Source: Paraburkholderia rhizosphaerae (GTDB lineage Bacteria > Pseudomonadota > Gammaproteobacteria > Burkholderiales > Burkholderiaceae). From it: a stretch of 64,000 nucleotides of DNA. Shown piece by piece: positions 44,070 through 51,365 of the stretch (within the stretch, counting starts at the first letter, position 1; each line of letters begins with the position of its first letter). The position numbers and the translations under genes are program-made. A model generated the notes under the pieces. It worked only from the letters and a program-made list of their open reading frames with translations, had not been told where the DNA came from and did not search any database. The stretch lies in assembly GCF_004366595.1 (NCBI RefSeq), contig NZ_SORE01000011.1, positions 124,001 to 188,000 of the forward strand. Reading direction: 5' to 3'.

Positions 44070-46278
44070 AGCTACCCCTCAACTTCAAGTCATTCACGGT
44101 AAGGCCGGAGCCCGCCAGAATCCGCTCCCACGCGTTTGCAACCTCTCTCGCCATGTCCCTGCCTCCGCACACCATGACGTGCGCCCCTCGAGCTACGAGC
44201 TTGCGAAGCGCCACAGCATCGGCAAGAAGCCGTTCCTGCACGTAAGTTTTCTCCGCCGGGCTCGACAACGCGGTCGTAAGGACTGTCAGCCGGCCCATGC
44301 CCACAAGGCGGCGCAGTTCCTCGTCGTAAAGGAACGAGTCGCCGGATCGCCGCGCGCCGAAATACAGGTGCACCGGGCGCCCAGCCGCGTTCTGCCGGAT
44401 GAATCCTACAAACGGGCCGATGCCAGTGCCGGCGCCAACAAGAATGAGCGGGGCTGCACCCGCTGCCGGCCTGAAACCAGCATTCGTACGGATGAATGCA
44501 TCGATCGAGTCGCCTTGTTTCAGGCTCGTCAGATAACCCGAGCACAACCCGTCCGGATGCCTGCGCACGCAGATCTCGACAAAGCCATCTTGCGAGTCGC
44601 TCGCCAACGAATAGAATCTCGGCACTGTGTCCCCGGGCGGCACGATGCCGGCCAGATCACCCGCCTCGAACGCCGGCAGCCGGGCGCTCAGTAGCCTTTG
44701 CCATGCCGAATCTGTCTTCGGGCTACGAACAAAGCGCAATACAGACGTAAATGCCTCGGCCCCCGCCCCATAGTCCTTGCGCTCGATCAGTCGAAGTGCA
44801 ATGGTACGAGGCGACGAGGGCTGGTACCGAACCTCCAGCGCGACGTCGAGTGCGGTGCTCAACTGCTCGACCCACTTTCTGAACGCACTCTCTGACTGGC
44901 GATCGATCCTCCCGAGGTCCATCAGCGGACGCATCCCCTTTGCACACAATGCCTCATGTACCTTGTGCGCATAGCCACAGAAGTTCGGGTACTGACGATC
45001 ACCAAAACCAAGAACGGCAAATCCCATCGGAGGGGGAACGTCCATTCCGGCCAGCTTGTGGAGAAATTGCGTGGCGTTCGAGGGCGCATTCGCGTCCCCG
45101 AAGGTCGAAGTCAGTATGATGAGGCGCTGCGCTTTTCCGTAGCGCGACGACAGATCGTTCATCGAAGCCGTATGCACACGAAGGTTCGCCCGTGTGAGCG
45201 CTTGATGAATGGCCGTGGCGAATCCCCACGTCGCGTTTGACTCGCTGCCGACAAGGATGACCGTATCCGCCTGCCGCGTCCTTACATTGTTGGCGAGCAC
45301 AGGCATTGCGCGACGACGGCGCGCCCACAACCAGATCCCGCTGACGGCGAGCATGGGAACAGAGGCGCTTGCCGCGCCGAGCAACAGCGCCAGCCACCAG
45401 AGCCCTTCACCTGTGTGCAACATGAACACGGTTTCATGAACACGTTGCAATGCATCGTTGTCCTGCCAGGCGAGCCATGTTCCCGAGGACGGATCGACGT
45501 ATCCGGCACCCTTCGAAGTGCTCAACGCGTAGACGTCGCGTGGATTCTGCGGCGCAGGGAAAGCGAGCTCACGCAAGGCCGTTACGTCTACGCCTTTGAG
45601 CGCGGCAAGCTGACCGACGGGAAGCGGCGCAAGCCTGCTCACATAATCTGGATAAGCGGGCTCCGCTGCGTGTCGTTCGGGAATAATTCGAAACGTCGTC
45701 AACGACATTATCAGGCCGGTGGTCGCTGAGAGCATCAGTCCAATGAGGGCGACGCGCGCGATTTCGTTATGCACCCGTTGCAGGCCGCTACCCCGAACCC
45801 GGTCAGGAAGATGCCGCCATCCCCCCATGCGTCGCGCAAGCAGCGCGAGACCCGATGCTCCCAGCAGCAGCATGAAACCGGCAGCAACACCGGCCGCAAT
45901 CCGGCCTGCATTGCCAAGCAGAAACTTCCGATGCAGATTCGTGACCCAGTGCATCGCAGGTGACGGCGCATACAGCCCGATAGCCGCACCGGTCGACGGA
46001 TCGATTCGGGAAGCACGTGACTCGCCATCGGAGTTGTAATAGGCGATGACTTCGCCCGAAGGTTTGCGCACAATCTTCTCGAGCACAGGGTGTTGGGCTT
46101 TCACACGTGCAGCGAGCGTTGCGACATCCAGCGTGCCCTGGGCGAGCCGGGTTGTCCCCGCGCGCTCGACTGCAGGTTTGACCGACAGCACCGCGCCCGA
46201 GAGCGCCATGATGGTGAGTACGATCGCCGCGATCAACCCGGGCAGCGAATGAAGCTTGCGAAGCATTGCGGTTCTCAC
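44050..46278 (-). CDS. PepSY-TM / flavodoxin / ferredoxin-NADP reductase fusion protein
   Basis: 742 residues. The N-terminal half is a PepSY-associated membrane domain with four helices (SLPGLIAAIVLTIMALSG; AAGVAAGFMLLLGASGLAL; ALIGLMLSATTGLIM; WWLALLLGAASASVP) and haem-type histidines in MHWVTNLHRKF and HETVFMLHTGEG. Then a flavodoxin domain (LVGSESNATWGFA, TSTFGDANAP) and a CysJ-like FAD/NAD(P)H reductase (RFYSLASDS, GAGTGIGPFVGF, VMVCGGRDMAREV). It would move electrons from NADPH across the membrane. Starts GTGA-coupled to the DUF2271 gene. Confidence 0.9.
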   Translation of the reverse strand: MRTAMLRKLHSLPGLIAAIVLTIMALSGAVLSVKPAVERAGTTRLAQGTLDVATLAARVKAQHPVLEKIVRKPSGEVIAYYNSDGESRASRIDPSTGAAIGLYAPSPAMHWVTNLHRKFLLGNAGRIAAGVAAGFMLLLGASGLALLARRMGGWRHLPDRVRGSGLQRVHNEIARVALIGLMLSATTGLIMSLTTFRIIPERHAAEPAYPDYVSRLAPLPVGQLAALKGVDVTALRELAFPAPQNPRDVYALSTSKGAGYVDPSSGTWLAWQDNDALQRVHETVFMLHTGEGLWWLALLLGAASASVPMLAVSGIWLWARRRRAMPVLANNVRTRQADTVILVGSESNATWGFATAIHQALTRANLRVHTASMNDLSSRYGKAQRLIILTSTFGDANAPSNATQFLHKLAGMDVPPPMGFAVLGFGDRQYPNFCGYAHKVHEALCAKGMRPLMDLGRIDRQSESAFRKWVEQLSTALDVALEVRYQPSSPRTIALRLIERKDYGAGAEAFTSVLRFVRSPKTDSAWQRLLSARLPAFEAGDLAGIVPPGDTVPRFYSLASDSQDGFVEICVRRHPDGLCSGYLTSLKQGDSIDAFIRTNAGFRPAAGAAPLILVGAGTGIGPFVGFIRQNAAGRPVHLYFGARRSGDSFLYDEELRRLVGMGRLTVLTTALSSPAEKTYVQERLLADAVALRKLVARGAHVMVCGGRDMAREVANAWERILAGSGLTVNDLKLRGSYVEDVY

Positions 46279-46748
46279 AAGGTATAACGGAACAATTTCA
46301 CGTAGCCACGCCCTTTGACCGGCTTCGCAGCTCCGGACGTCGTCAACGGGACGACGACCTCGGACGGGTTCTCGTTCATCTTTTCCACCGCCGTGTCCAC
46401 GTGGACCTCGTAGCCTGCGTCGATCAGGGCGTCGGCGATGTCCAGCGTCGCCCGCAACGTCTTGCCGGCGCCAACGCTCGCCCCCGTCACGCCGTCGAGG
46501 GCTATTCCACCGCTCGTCATCCGATACCAGTCACGAAGGTGTCTGTAGTACTTGGCCTTGTCGCCGGCCATCCACAGCGTTCCTTGATAGCGTCCGGCCC
46601 GATCGGTGACATACATGACCACGTATGCGCCGTCGCCGCCATAACTGTTCAGTTGGGTCTCGAATGTGACCTGGCGCGCCGAAGCCATCGAGGGAATCGC
46701 GAGTACGCCGGCGAGCGCTGCAATGGGTAGTGCGAATTTGATGCTCAT
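46275..46748 (-). CDS. DUF2271 secreted protein with candidate flavinylation motif
   Basis: 157 residues from ATG 46748 (AAGGTCAG upstream). It has a signal peptide at 1-24 ending ASA-R, then a beta-rich DUF2271 domain with TFETQLNSYGGDGAYVVMY and YYRHLRDWYRM. The segment LDGVTGASVGAG resembles the ApbE target motif D-x-x-(S/T)-G-A-(S/T), with Ser the likely FMN acceptor. Together with apbE and the membrane reductase this suggests a periplasmic flavoprotein in an extracytoplasmic electron chain, for example a metal reductase. Confidence 0.82.
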   Translation of the reverse strand: MSIKFALPIAALAGVLAIPSMASARQVTFETQLNSYGGDGAYVVMYVTDRAGRYQGTLWMAGDKAKYYRHLRDWYRMTSGGIALDGVTGASVGAGKTLRATLDIADALIDAGYEVHVDTAVEKMNENPSEVVVPLTTSGAAKPVKGRGYVKLFRYTL

Positions 46749-46818
46749 GATCTGACCTTTTCGATAACGACAACACCGATTCCGATATCGGAATCCCTTG
46801 GGCACCTGCACCACGCCC

Positions 46819-47277
46819 TTAGCGAATCTGAACTTGTGGCTTTGTCCCTGGAGTCAGAATTCCTCCGGAAGGCGCAGCACCACTTGCCTGATTGCCAGAC
46901 GCACCGTCAGGTGCAGCGGGCCGTGCGAGACTTGCACGAGCGGCGTCACGATCCTTGCGATCGCCACGCCCCCCGTCAGGGCTGCCGTCGTCATCGGTCT
47001 TCATCCGGACGATCGCGAGCGTGGCGGGATTCACTTTGGCCTTAAAGCGTTGGCCTTGACGATCGGTCCCGCGAATTTCGTAGCACCCGTCTTCCGTCTT
47101 GATCCTGGTAACGTTCCAACCCTGTTCCCTGGCAAATGCGTCGATCTCCTTGACCGGCTTCCAGCCCGAGAGCGGTACGTTGCAGGCATCGTCCGCCAGC
47201 ACCACGCCGGCACCGGTTGTGCCGACTGCGACCAGGGATATGATTGCAAGGCCGTTGAGAAGCGAGCGACGTGTCAT
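46819..47277 (-). CDS. Periplasmic PepSY-domain protein
   Basis: 152 residues from ATG 47277 with CGGAGATC upstream; longer in-frame starts are not preferred. Signal peptide MTRRSLLNGLAIISLVAVG, possibly Tat-like. A PepSY domain covers about residues 30-90 (WKPVKEIDAFAREQGWNV, YEIRGTDRQGQRFKAKVNPA). The C-terminal tail is rich in Ala, Gly, Pro and Ser. First gene of the leftward flavin-transfer operon, and divergent from the two-component system, which may regulate it. Confidence 0.85.
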   Translation of the reverse strand: MTRRSLLNGLAIISLVAVGTTGAGVVLADDACNVPLSGWKPVKEIDAFAREQGWNVTRIKTEDGCYEIRGTDRQGQRFKAKVNPATLAIVRMKTDDDGSPDGGRGDRKDRDAARASLARPAAPDGASGNQASGAAPSGGILTPGTKPQVQIR

Positions 47278-47416
47278 GGCTGATCTCCGGTTCATCGTGA
47301 CAGTCACTACGATGCAGCCGGAACCTGAAGCCAACCTTGCGACGGTGAGGATTTTTCTTCATTCTGGCGTAAGCTTGGCGACGCAGACTTGGCGCTAACT
47401 TCACCGGGACCAAAGC

Positions 47417-48079
47417 ATGAGAGTGCTGCTTGTCGAAGACGACAATTTGCTCGGACAGGCTGTCAAAGAGCAGATCACGCGGGACGGACACTCGACCGAC
47501 CATGTCACGACGCTTCGCGATGCCCGACGCTATTTTGAAGCCGCGAACTACGATCTGATTCTGCTAGACCTGCTGCTGCCGGACGGCAAGGGAATCGGCT
47601 TTCTGCGCGAATTGCGAGGGAGCCGCTCGTCCGTTCCCGTCGTCATCCTGACTGCGCTTGATCAGATTGCAGATCGCATCACCGGATTAAATGCCGGTGC
47701 CGACGATTACCTTGTCAAACCGTTTGACCTCTCGGAACTGTCAGCGCGTGTCAACGCCGTGGCACGAAGATATGCGGGCAATCCCAATCCGCTCTTGACA
47801 TTTGGCGATATCGAGATCGACCTGGCCGCACACGGCGTCACACGGGCCGGCCGTCACATTTCCCTCACCGCCAGCGAATGGGCGTTGCTCGAGGCGTTCG
47901 TTCAGCGTCCTAACGCGATTCTCTCCAAGGCGCAACTCGAGGAGCGTCTTTATTCGTTTAACGACGAGATCGGTAGCAATACGATCGAGGTGCACATGAG
48001 TCGGTTGCGCAAGAAACTTGGAGCCGATCTGATCGAGACGGTGCGCGGGCTTGGGTACAAACTCAGGCAGTCCAGGTGA
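47417..48079 (+). CDS. OmpR/QseB-family response regulator
   Basis: 220 residues. The receiver domain contains LLVEDDNLLG, the acceptor Asp in LILLDLLLPDG, and Lys in YLVKPFDLSEL. The winged-helix output domain has LTASEWALLEAFVQRPN and SNTIEVHMSRLRKKLG. It is transcribed divergently from the PepSY gene, with a 139-bp intergenic region containing repeated TTGGCG elements that may be its binding sites. Overlaps the kinase gene (TGATG). Confidence 0.93.
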   Translation: MRVLLVEDDNLLGQAVKEQITRDGHSTDHVTTLRDARRYFEAANYDLILLDLLLPDGKGIGFLRELRGSRSSVPVVILTALDQIADRITGLNAGADDYLVKPFDLSELSARVNAVARRYAGNPNPLLTFGDIEIDLAAHGVTRAGRHISLTASEWALLEAFVQRPNAILSKAQLEERLYSFNDEIGSNTIEVHMSRLRKKLGADLIETVRGLGYKLRQSR

Positions 48080-49410
48080 TGCTGCGCAGCCTCCAGGCGC
48101 GTCTGGCCGCCATGCTCGCCGTTGGGCTGGCCGTGCTGTCGCTGTTCGCCGCGACAGCGTCATTTCGCGTCTTGCGCGAAGAAATCAATCGGATGTCTGA
48201 CAGTGCCTTGCAGGAGACCGCGCAGCGCCTCGTGCCGCTTGCTGTGATGGATATCCTCGATCGTGATCAGCAAAGCAGTGCCGAGCGTATCGCGGGCGTG
48301 CGCACGCACGGGGAACTACTGACCTATATCGTCCGTGATCAGACAGGCGAGACCATCCTCCAATCCCACGATGCCAACCCTGCCGTCTTTCCAGCCGCTC
48401 TCAAACCCGGATTTGCCTCCACCGACACGCATCGGCTCTACACGGAGACGGTACTTCAGGGGACGGTGTCGCTCACCATTGCAGAGCCGTTGGCGGCACG
48501 TCACCGCGCTGGCATCGAAGCGGCACTTGCGGTTGTGCGGCCGCTCGTGCTTCTGGTTCCGCTGGGTCTTATCGGCGCTTGGCTCATTGTGCGCTCCGGA
48601 CTGCGCCCAATCCGTCGATTTTGCGACGGCATAGCGGCGAGAGGCCGCGACGACCTTAGCCCGCTGGGCAAGGCTGGGCTGGCCATAGAAATTGAGCCCA
48701 TTGCGGACTCGGTGAATGATCTTATGCAACGACTCAACCGGGCTTTGACAGCCGAGCGCAGTTTCACTGCAAACAGTGCGCACGAGCTTCGCACGCCCAT
48801 TGCCGCAGCCCTTGCGCAAACGCAGCGCCTGATTTCGGAAGCACAAGGCACACCCATCGAGAAACGCGCGCGGAACGTCGAGACGTCGTTGCGCACACTT
48901 GTGCGCCTGAGCGAAAAGCTCATGCAACTCGCCCGGGCAGAGGGCGGACGTATCCTTGCAGATACACCTCAGGACGTGCGACCGGTTCTTCAGATCGTCG
49001 TCGAAGACATCAGGCGCGCCGAGCGATCGAATGTACTTCACCTGAAGTTGCCGGAGCAGGCAGTTCTCTCGCGAATCGATCCTGACGCATTCGCGATACT
49101 CGCACGCAACCTCATCGAAAATGCGGTCAGGCACGGTTCCGACGCACAGCCGATCCGCGTCTTGCTTTCCGACGAAGGCAGGCTAAGCGTCATAAACCGC
49201 GGGTCCGTCGTGCCCGCGGACACACTTTCCCGCCTGAACCAGCCATTTGAGCGCGGCGTGACGACAGTTGAAGGAAGCGGCCTCGGGCTGGCAATCGCGA
49301 ATGCAATCGCTCAGGCGGGGGGCGCACGCCTTACCTTACGCTCGCCGGCATCAGGAATGCCGGATGGCTTTGAGGCGAGCGTCGAAAATTTGAGAAATGG
49401 CGAATTCTAA
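48079..49410 (+). CDS. Membrane sensor histidine kinase (QseC/PmrB-like)
   Basis: 443 residues. Two membrane helices (about 8-27 and 155-175) enclose a periplasmic sensor of about 125 residues. Then a HAMP-like linker, HisKA with SAHELRTPIAAAL (acceptor His) and HATPase with NLIENAVRHG and GSGLGLAIANAI. It pairs with the preceding regulator, the two genes overlapping at TGATG. The periplasmic signal is unknown; the divergent flavin-transfer operon suggests a redox or metal cue. Confidence 0.92.
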   Translation: MLRSLQARLAAMLAVGLAVLSLFAATASFRVLREEINRMSDSALQETAQRLVPLAVMDILDRDQQSSAERIAGVRTHGELLTYIVRDQTGETILQSHDANPAVFPAALKPGFASTDTHRLYTETVLQGTVSLTIAEPLAARHRAGIEAALAVVRPLVLLVPLGLIGAWLIVRSGLRPIRRFCDGIAARGRDDLSPLGKAGLAIEIEPIADSVNDLMQRLNRALTAERSFTANSAHELRTPIAAALAQTQRLISEAQGTPIEKRARNVETSLRTLVRLSEKLMQLARAEGGRILADTPQDVRPVLQIVVEDIRRAERSNVLHLKLPEQAVLSRIDPDAFAILARNLIENAVRHGSDAQPIRVLLSDEGRLSVINRGSVVPADTLSRLNQPFERGVTTVEGSGLGLAIANAIAQAGGARLTLRSPASGMPDGFEASVENLRNGEF

Positions 49411-49499
49411 AAAGGAGCCTTGGTAATAAAATCGGACGGAGTGGCATCGCGCTGCCGGATCAGCAGTGCGACTCACGCGTGCGGCTCCAGGTTATCGGA

Positions 49500-49976
49500 T
49501 CAGAATTGCTGGTCGATATTGAACCGCACGCGCTCCGGGTGGGTTTCGCCTTTTCGGGTGATCAGAAGTTCGATGTGGTAGATACCCCCCCAGCGCATAT
49601 CGAACATATTGCTGTACGTGACCGTGCCGTCCGCCCATGCCGGATCGAGCGGCTTCGTCGTTGGTTTCGCGTGCAGATGGCTGGCCTCGCTGCGTGGTCC
49701 CTTGACGACAGCCATGACATGCGCGTTTCCGATGCGCTCACCGTTCGATCTGTCAACGAGCGCGACCGTGAGGACTGACAGGTTGACGTTGTGCGCAGCA
49801 TCAGGGCTGCTGCCGCTGACAAGCTTCGGGGCATGGCTCGCCGGGACCACTCCGTAGTGAACCGTGAGGTGGCGCGTCGTCACGCTGCGCGTAAGCTCGT
49901 CCGCGAAAGCGGCTGAAACTGTGCCGACGAACAGAACCATCCAGACGAGCAAGATCGAGTGTATACGCGATAGCAT
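49500..49976 (-). CDS. Secreted protein of unknown function (158 aa)
   Basis: ATG 49976 with GAGGAG upstream. A signal peptide (SRIHSILLVWMVLFVGTVSA) is followed by a beta-sandwich-like region containing NLSVLTVALVDRSNGERIGN, SHLHAKPTTKP and IYHIELLITRKGE. The histidines and the fold order recall YtkA/FixH-like or copper-related periplasmic domains, but this is not certain. It converges with the sensor kinase. An FNR-type box lies about 100 bp upstream. Confidence 0.75.
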   Translation of the reverse strand: MLSRIHSILLVWMVLFVGTVSAAFADELTRSVTTRHLTVHYGVVPASHAPKLVSGSSPDAAHNVNLSVLTVALVDRSNGERIGNAHVMAVVKGPRSEASHLHAKPTTKPLDPAWADGTVTYSNMFDMRWGGIYHIELLITRKGETHPERVRFNIDQQF

Positions 49977-50075
49977 CCGGATCTCCTCAAGGGCCGGGCA
50001 GCCGCTCGCAGATGCCGCGAACGGGGGCGGTAAATGGTTACTTTGCAAATGCTCGTGTAAAACGAAAATGCAGAC

Positions 50076-50089
50076 TTGACGCAGGTCAA
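50076..50089. promoter_or_regulatory. FNR/Anr/Dnr-type box
   Basis: TTGACGCAGGTCAA, a 14-bp dyad close to the TTGAT-N4-ATCAA consensus and to Dnr/FixK-type variants in proteobacteria. It lies 100 bp upstream of the secreted protein gene at 49976, where an oxygen- or NO-responsive regulator could act. Confidence 0.55.
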
Positions 50090-50590
50090 ACATTGTTGAA
50101 GCTCCCTTCATCTTCAGTTCGCGAATGGCGCCAACGGGGGCGTGGGTTGATGGACTGAAGCTCGCTCCCGAGCCATCATGCAATGACCGCGACGCGCGAT
50201 GCGATCCGCGCGCGAGTTGCATCTCCAGCCCTGCGATGGATCGAACGGCAGGAGGCCCCTGCTGCGATGGTGGCTTTCGCATTGTGCCGAACTTGTCATG
50301 CAGTTCGACGAACTGCGCGATCTGGCGAGCGGCTTGATCAAGCACATATGAACCGGATGGCATAGGCTAACGACAGGTCAATTCGATGCTTGGCGCTAGT
50401 TCCGTACCTGCACTGGCCAGGAGGGGGGATGGCAGCAAGGCTAGTAGGCGAACCCATAGATGCCTCTGCAGACTGATAGCCATCCGAATACCACGCGGAA
50501 GCCAGACGCCGGATACCATGTTCTTCAGCCGCTTCGGATAGTAGTGCTGGGATTTGCCCGGGCACACCTACATGCCCCCCGTGGATCAGG
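50090..50590. other. Gene-free stretch
   Basis: About 500 bp between the FNR-type box and the kinase remnant. A minus frame reads through it from 50363 in line with the secreted protein, but it is not protein-like and is interrupted by the better start at 49976. Confidence 0.4.
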
Positions 50591-50797
50591 ATTCCGTTCA
50601 AATTAACTGTCGCTGTAACGGTTGTCGACGGCGGTCCCGGAATTCGCGAGCCCGAACTGGACCGCGTTTTCGAGCGCTTCTTTCGAAGCGTGAGGACGAA
50701 GGAGCAAGGCGGTGGTCTGTGACTGGCAATTGCATCGTGCATCGCCGATCGACATAACGCCACGCTTTGCTCAAGGACAACACCGGCCGGGGTTTAG
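50591..50797 (+). pseudogene. Sensor histidine kinase, C-terminal HATPase remnant
   Basis: The plus strand encodes LTVAVTVVDGGPGIREPELD and RVFERFFRSVRTKEQGGGL, then an in-frame stop in place of the G in GLGLA, then LAIASCIADRHNATL and a final stop at 50795-50797. This is the G1-F-G2 part of a HATPase domain of an EnvZ/QseC-like kinase. Everything upstream is missing. Confidence 0.7.
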
Positions 50798-51208
50798 CGT
50801 GGCTTTGACAGGGCGGCGCAGCGGCTTAAGAAGCTAATCGGCATCGACGGGGCATTGTGGCGCCGGCCCGCGTGTGCGCTGCCCTGTCGCGTTACGTTCG
50901 AAGCCCGCGCCGATGTCCGCAGCGACTCGCAAAGCTGCCGTTGCCGCCACCCTCCTCCGAGAGACGGCAATGGGTCGTATTGGGCCTTTCGAAGCGATCG
51001 ACACCGGCCATTTCAGCGTCGCGAGCCGCCGCGATATTGCGTGCAAACACGGCTGGACAGATAACTTTTCTTATCACGACAGCGGTGTTTTCAGCCGTAA
51101 CCGGCTTCCGGCGATTTCGCGCCTCGGCTTTGCTGACTGCTCGACCGCCAACCGGCGATTTTTTGCTGCCCGATCAACGGCATGGCGCGAAACTAAGCCT
51201 TCGCGATG
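50798..51208. other. Gene-free stretch where tns genes would be expected in Tn2
   Basis: About 410 bp just inside the Tn2 right end, the position that tnsA occupies in Tn1. No frame resembles TnsA, TnsB or another protein. Confidence 0.5.
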
Positions 51209-51346
51209 CGGATTGACAAAGTTAATACGTACATACGCGAGTTGACGCTTTCATTGCGTTCCGGTGGAACGTAAAAGTGTCAACGCGCTCGCGCTTAGCC
51301 ACGCCCCAGCTGCGCCAAGGTGTTGACAGAATTAATTCGGCCTACG
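51209..51346. repeat. Tn2 right end: four TnsB-type binding sites
   Basis: TTGAC at 51213 and 51242 (plus), GTCAA at 51279 (inverted), TTGAC at 51323 (plus) and tip CTACG at 51342-51346. Offsets 29, 66, 110 and 129 equal those of the Tn1 right end exactly. The facing pair of sites again forms a near-palindrome. The tip is 19 bp from the stop codon of the GAP1 gene. Confidence 0.85.
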
Positions 51347-51365
51347 GCGTGCAAAGAATCAAAAA

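Larger units (their letters stand above)
34442..51346. mobile_element. Tn2: second Tn7-like element without tns genes (about 16.9 kb)
   Basis: The ends are CGTAGAACGTATTAATTCC at 34442 and, on the minus strand from 51346, CGTAGGCCGAATTAATTCTG, each followed inward by further sites. The internal site layout is the same as in Tn1: three sites at the left (+19, +42, +116), four at the right (offsets 0, 29, 66, 110, tip at 129). No tnsA, B, C or tniQ reading frame lies between. Outside bases (gcagc, gcgtg) show no target duplication. The site sequences differ from Tn1 at many positions, so this is a related, diverged element rather than a recent copy. Confidence 0.72.

Noticed and set aside
50857..51245. 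Plus-strand frames just inside the Tn2 right end as a degenerate tnsA
   Set aside because: Would be on the wrong strand and show none of the TnsA or TnsB motifs.
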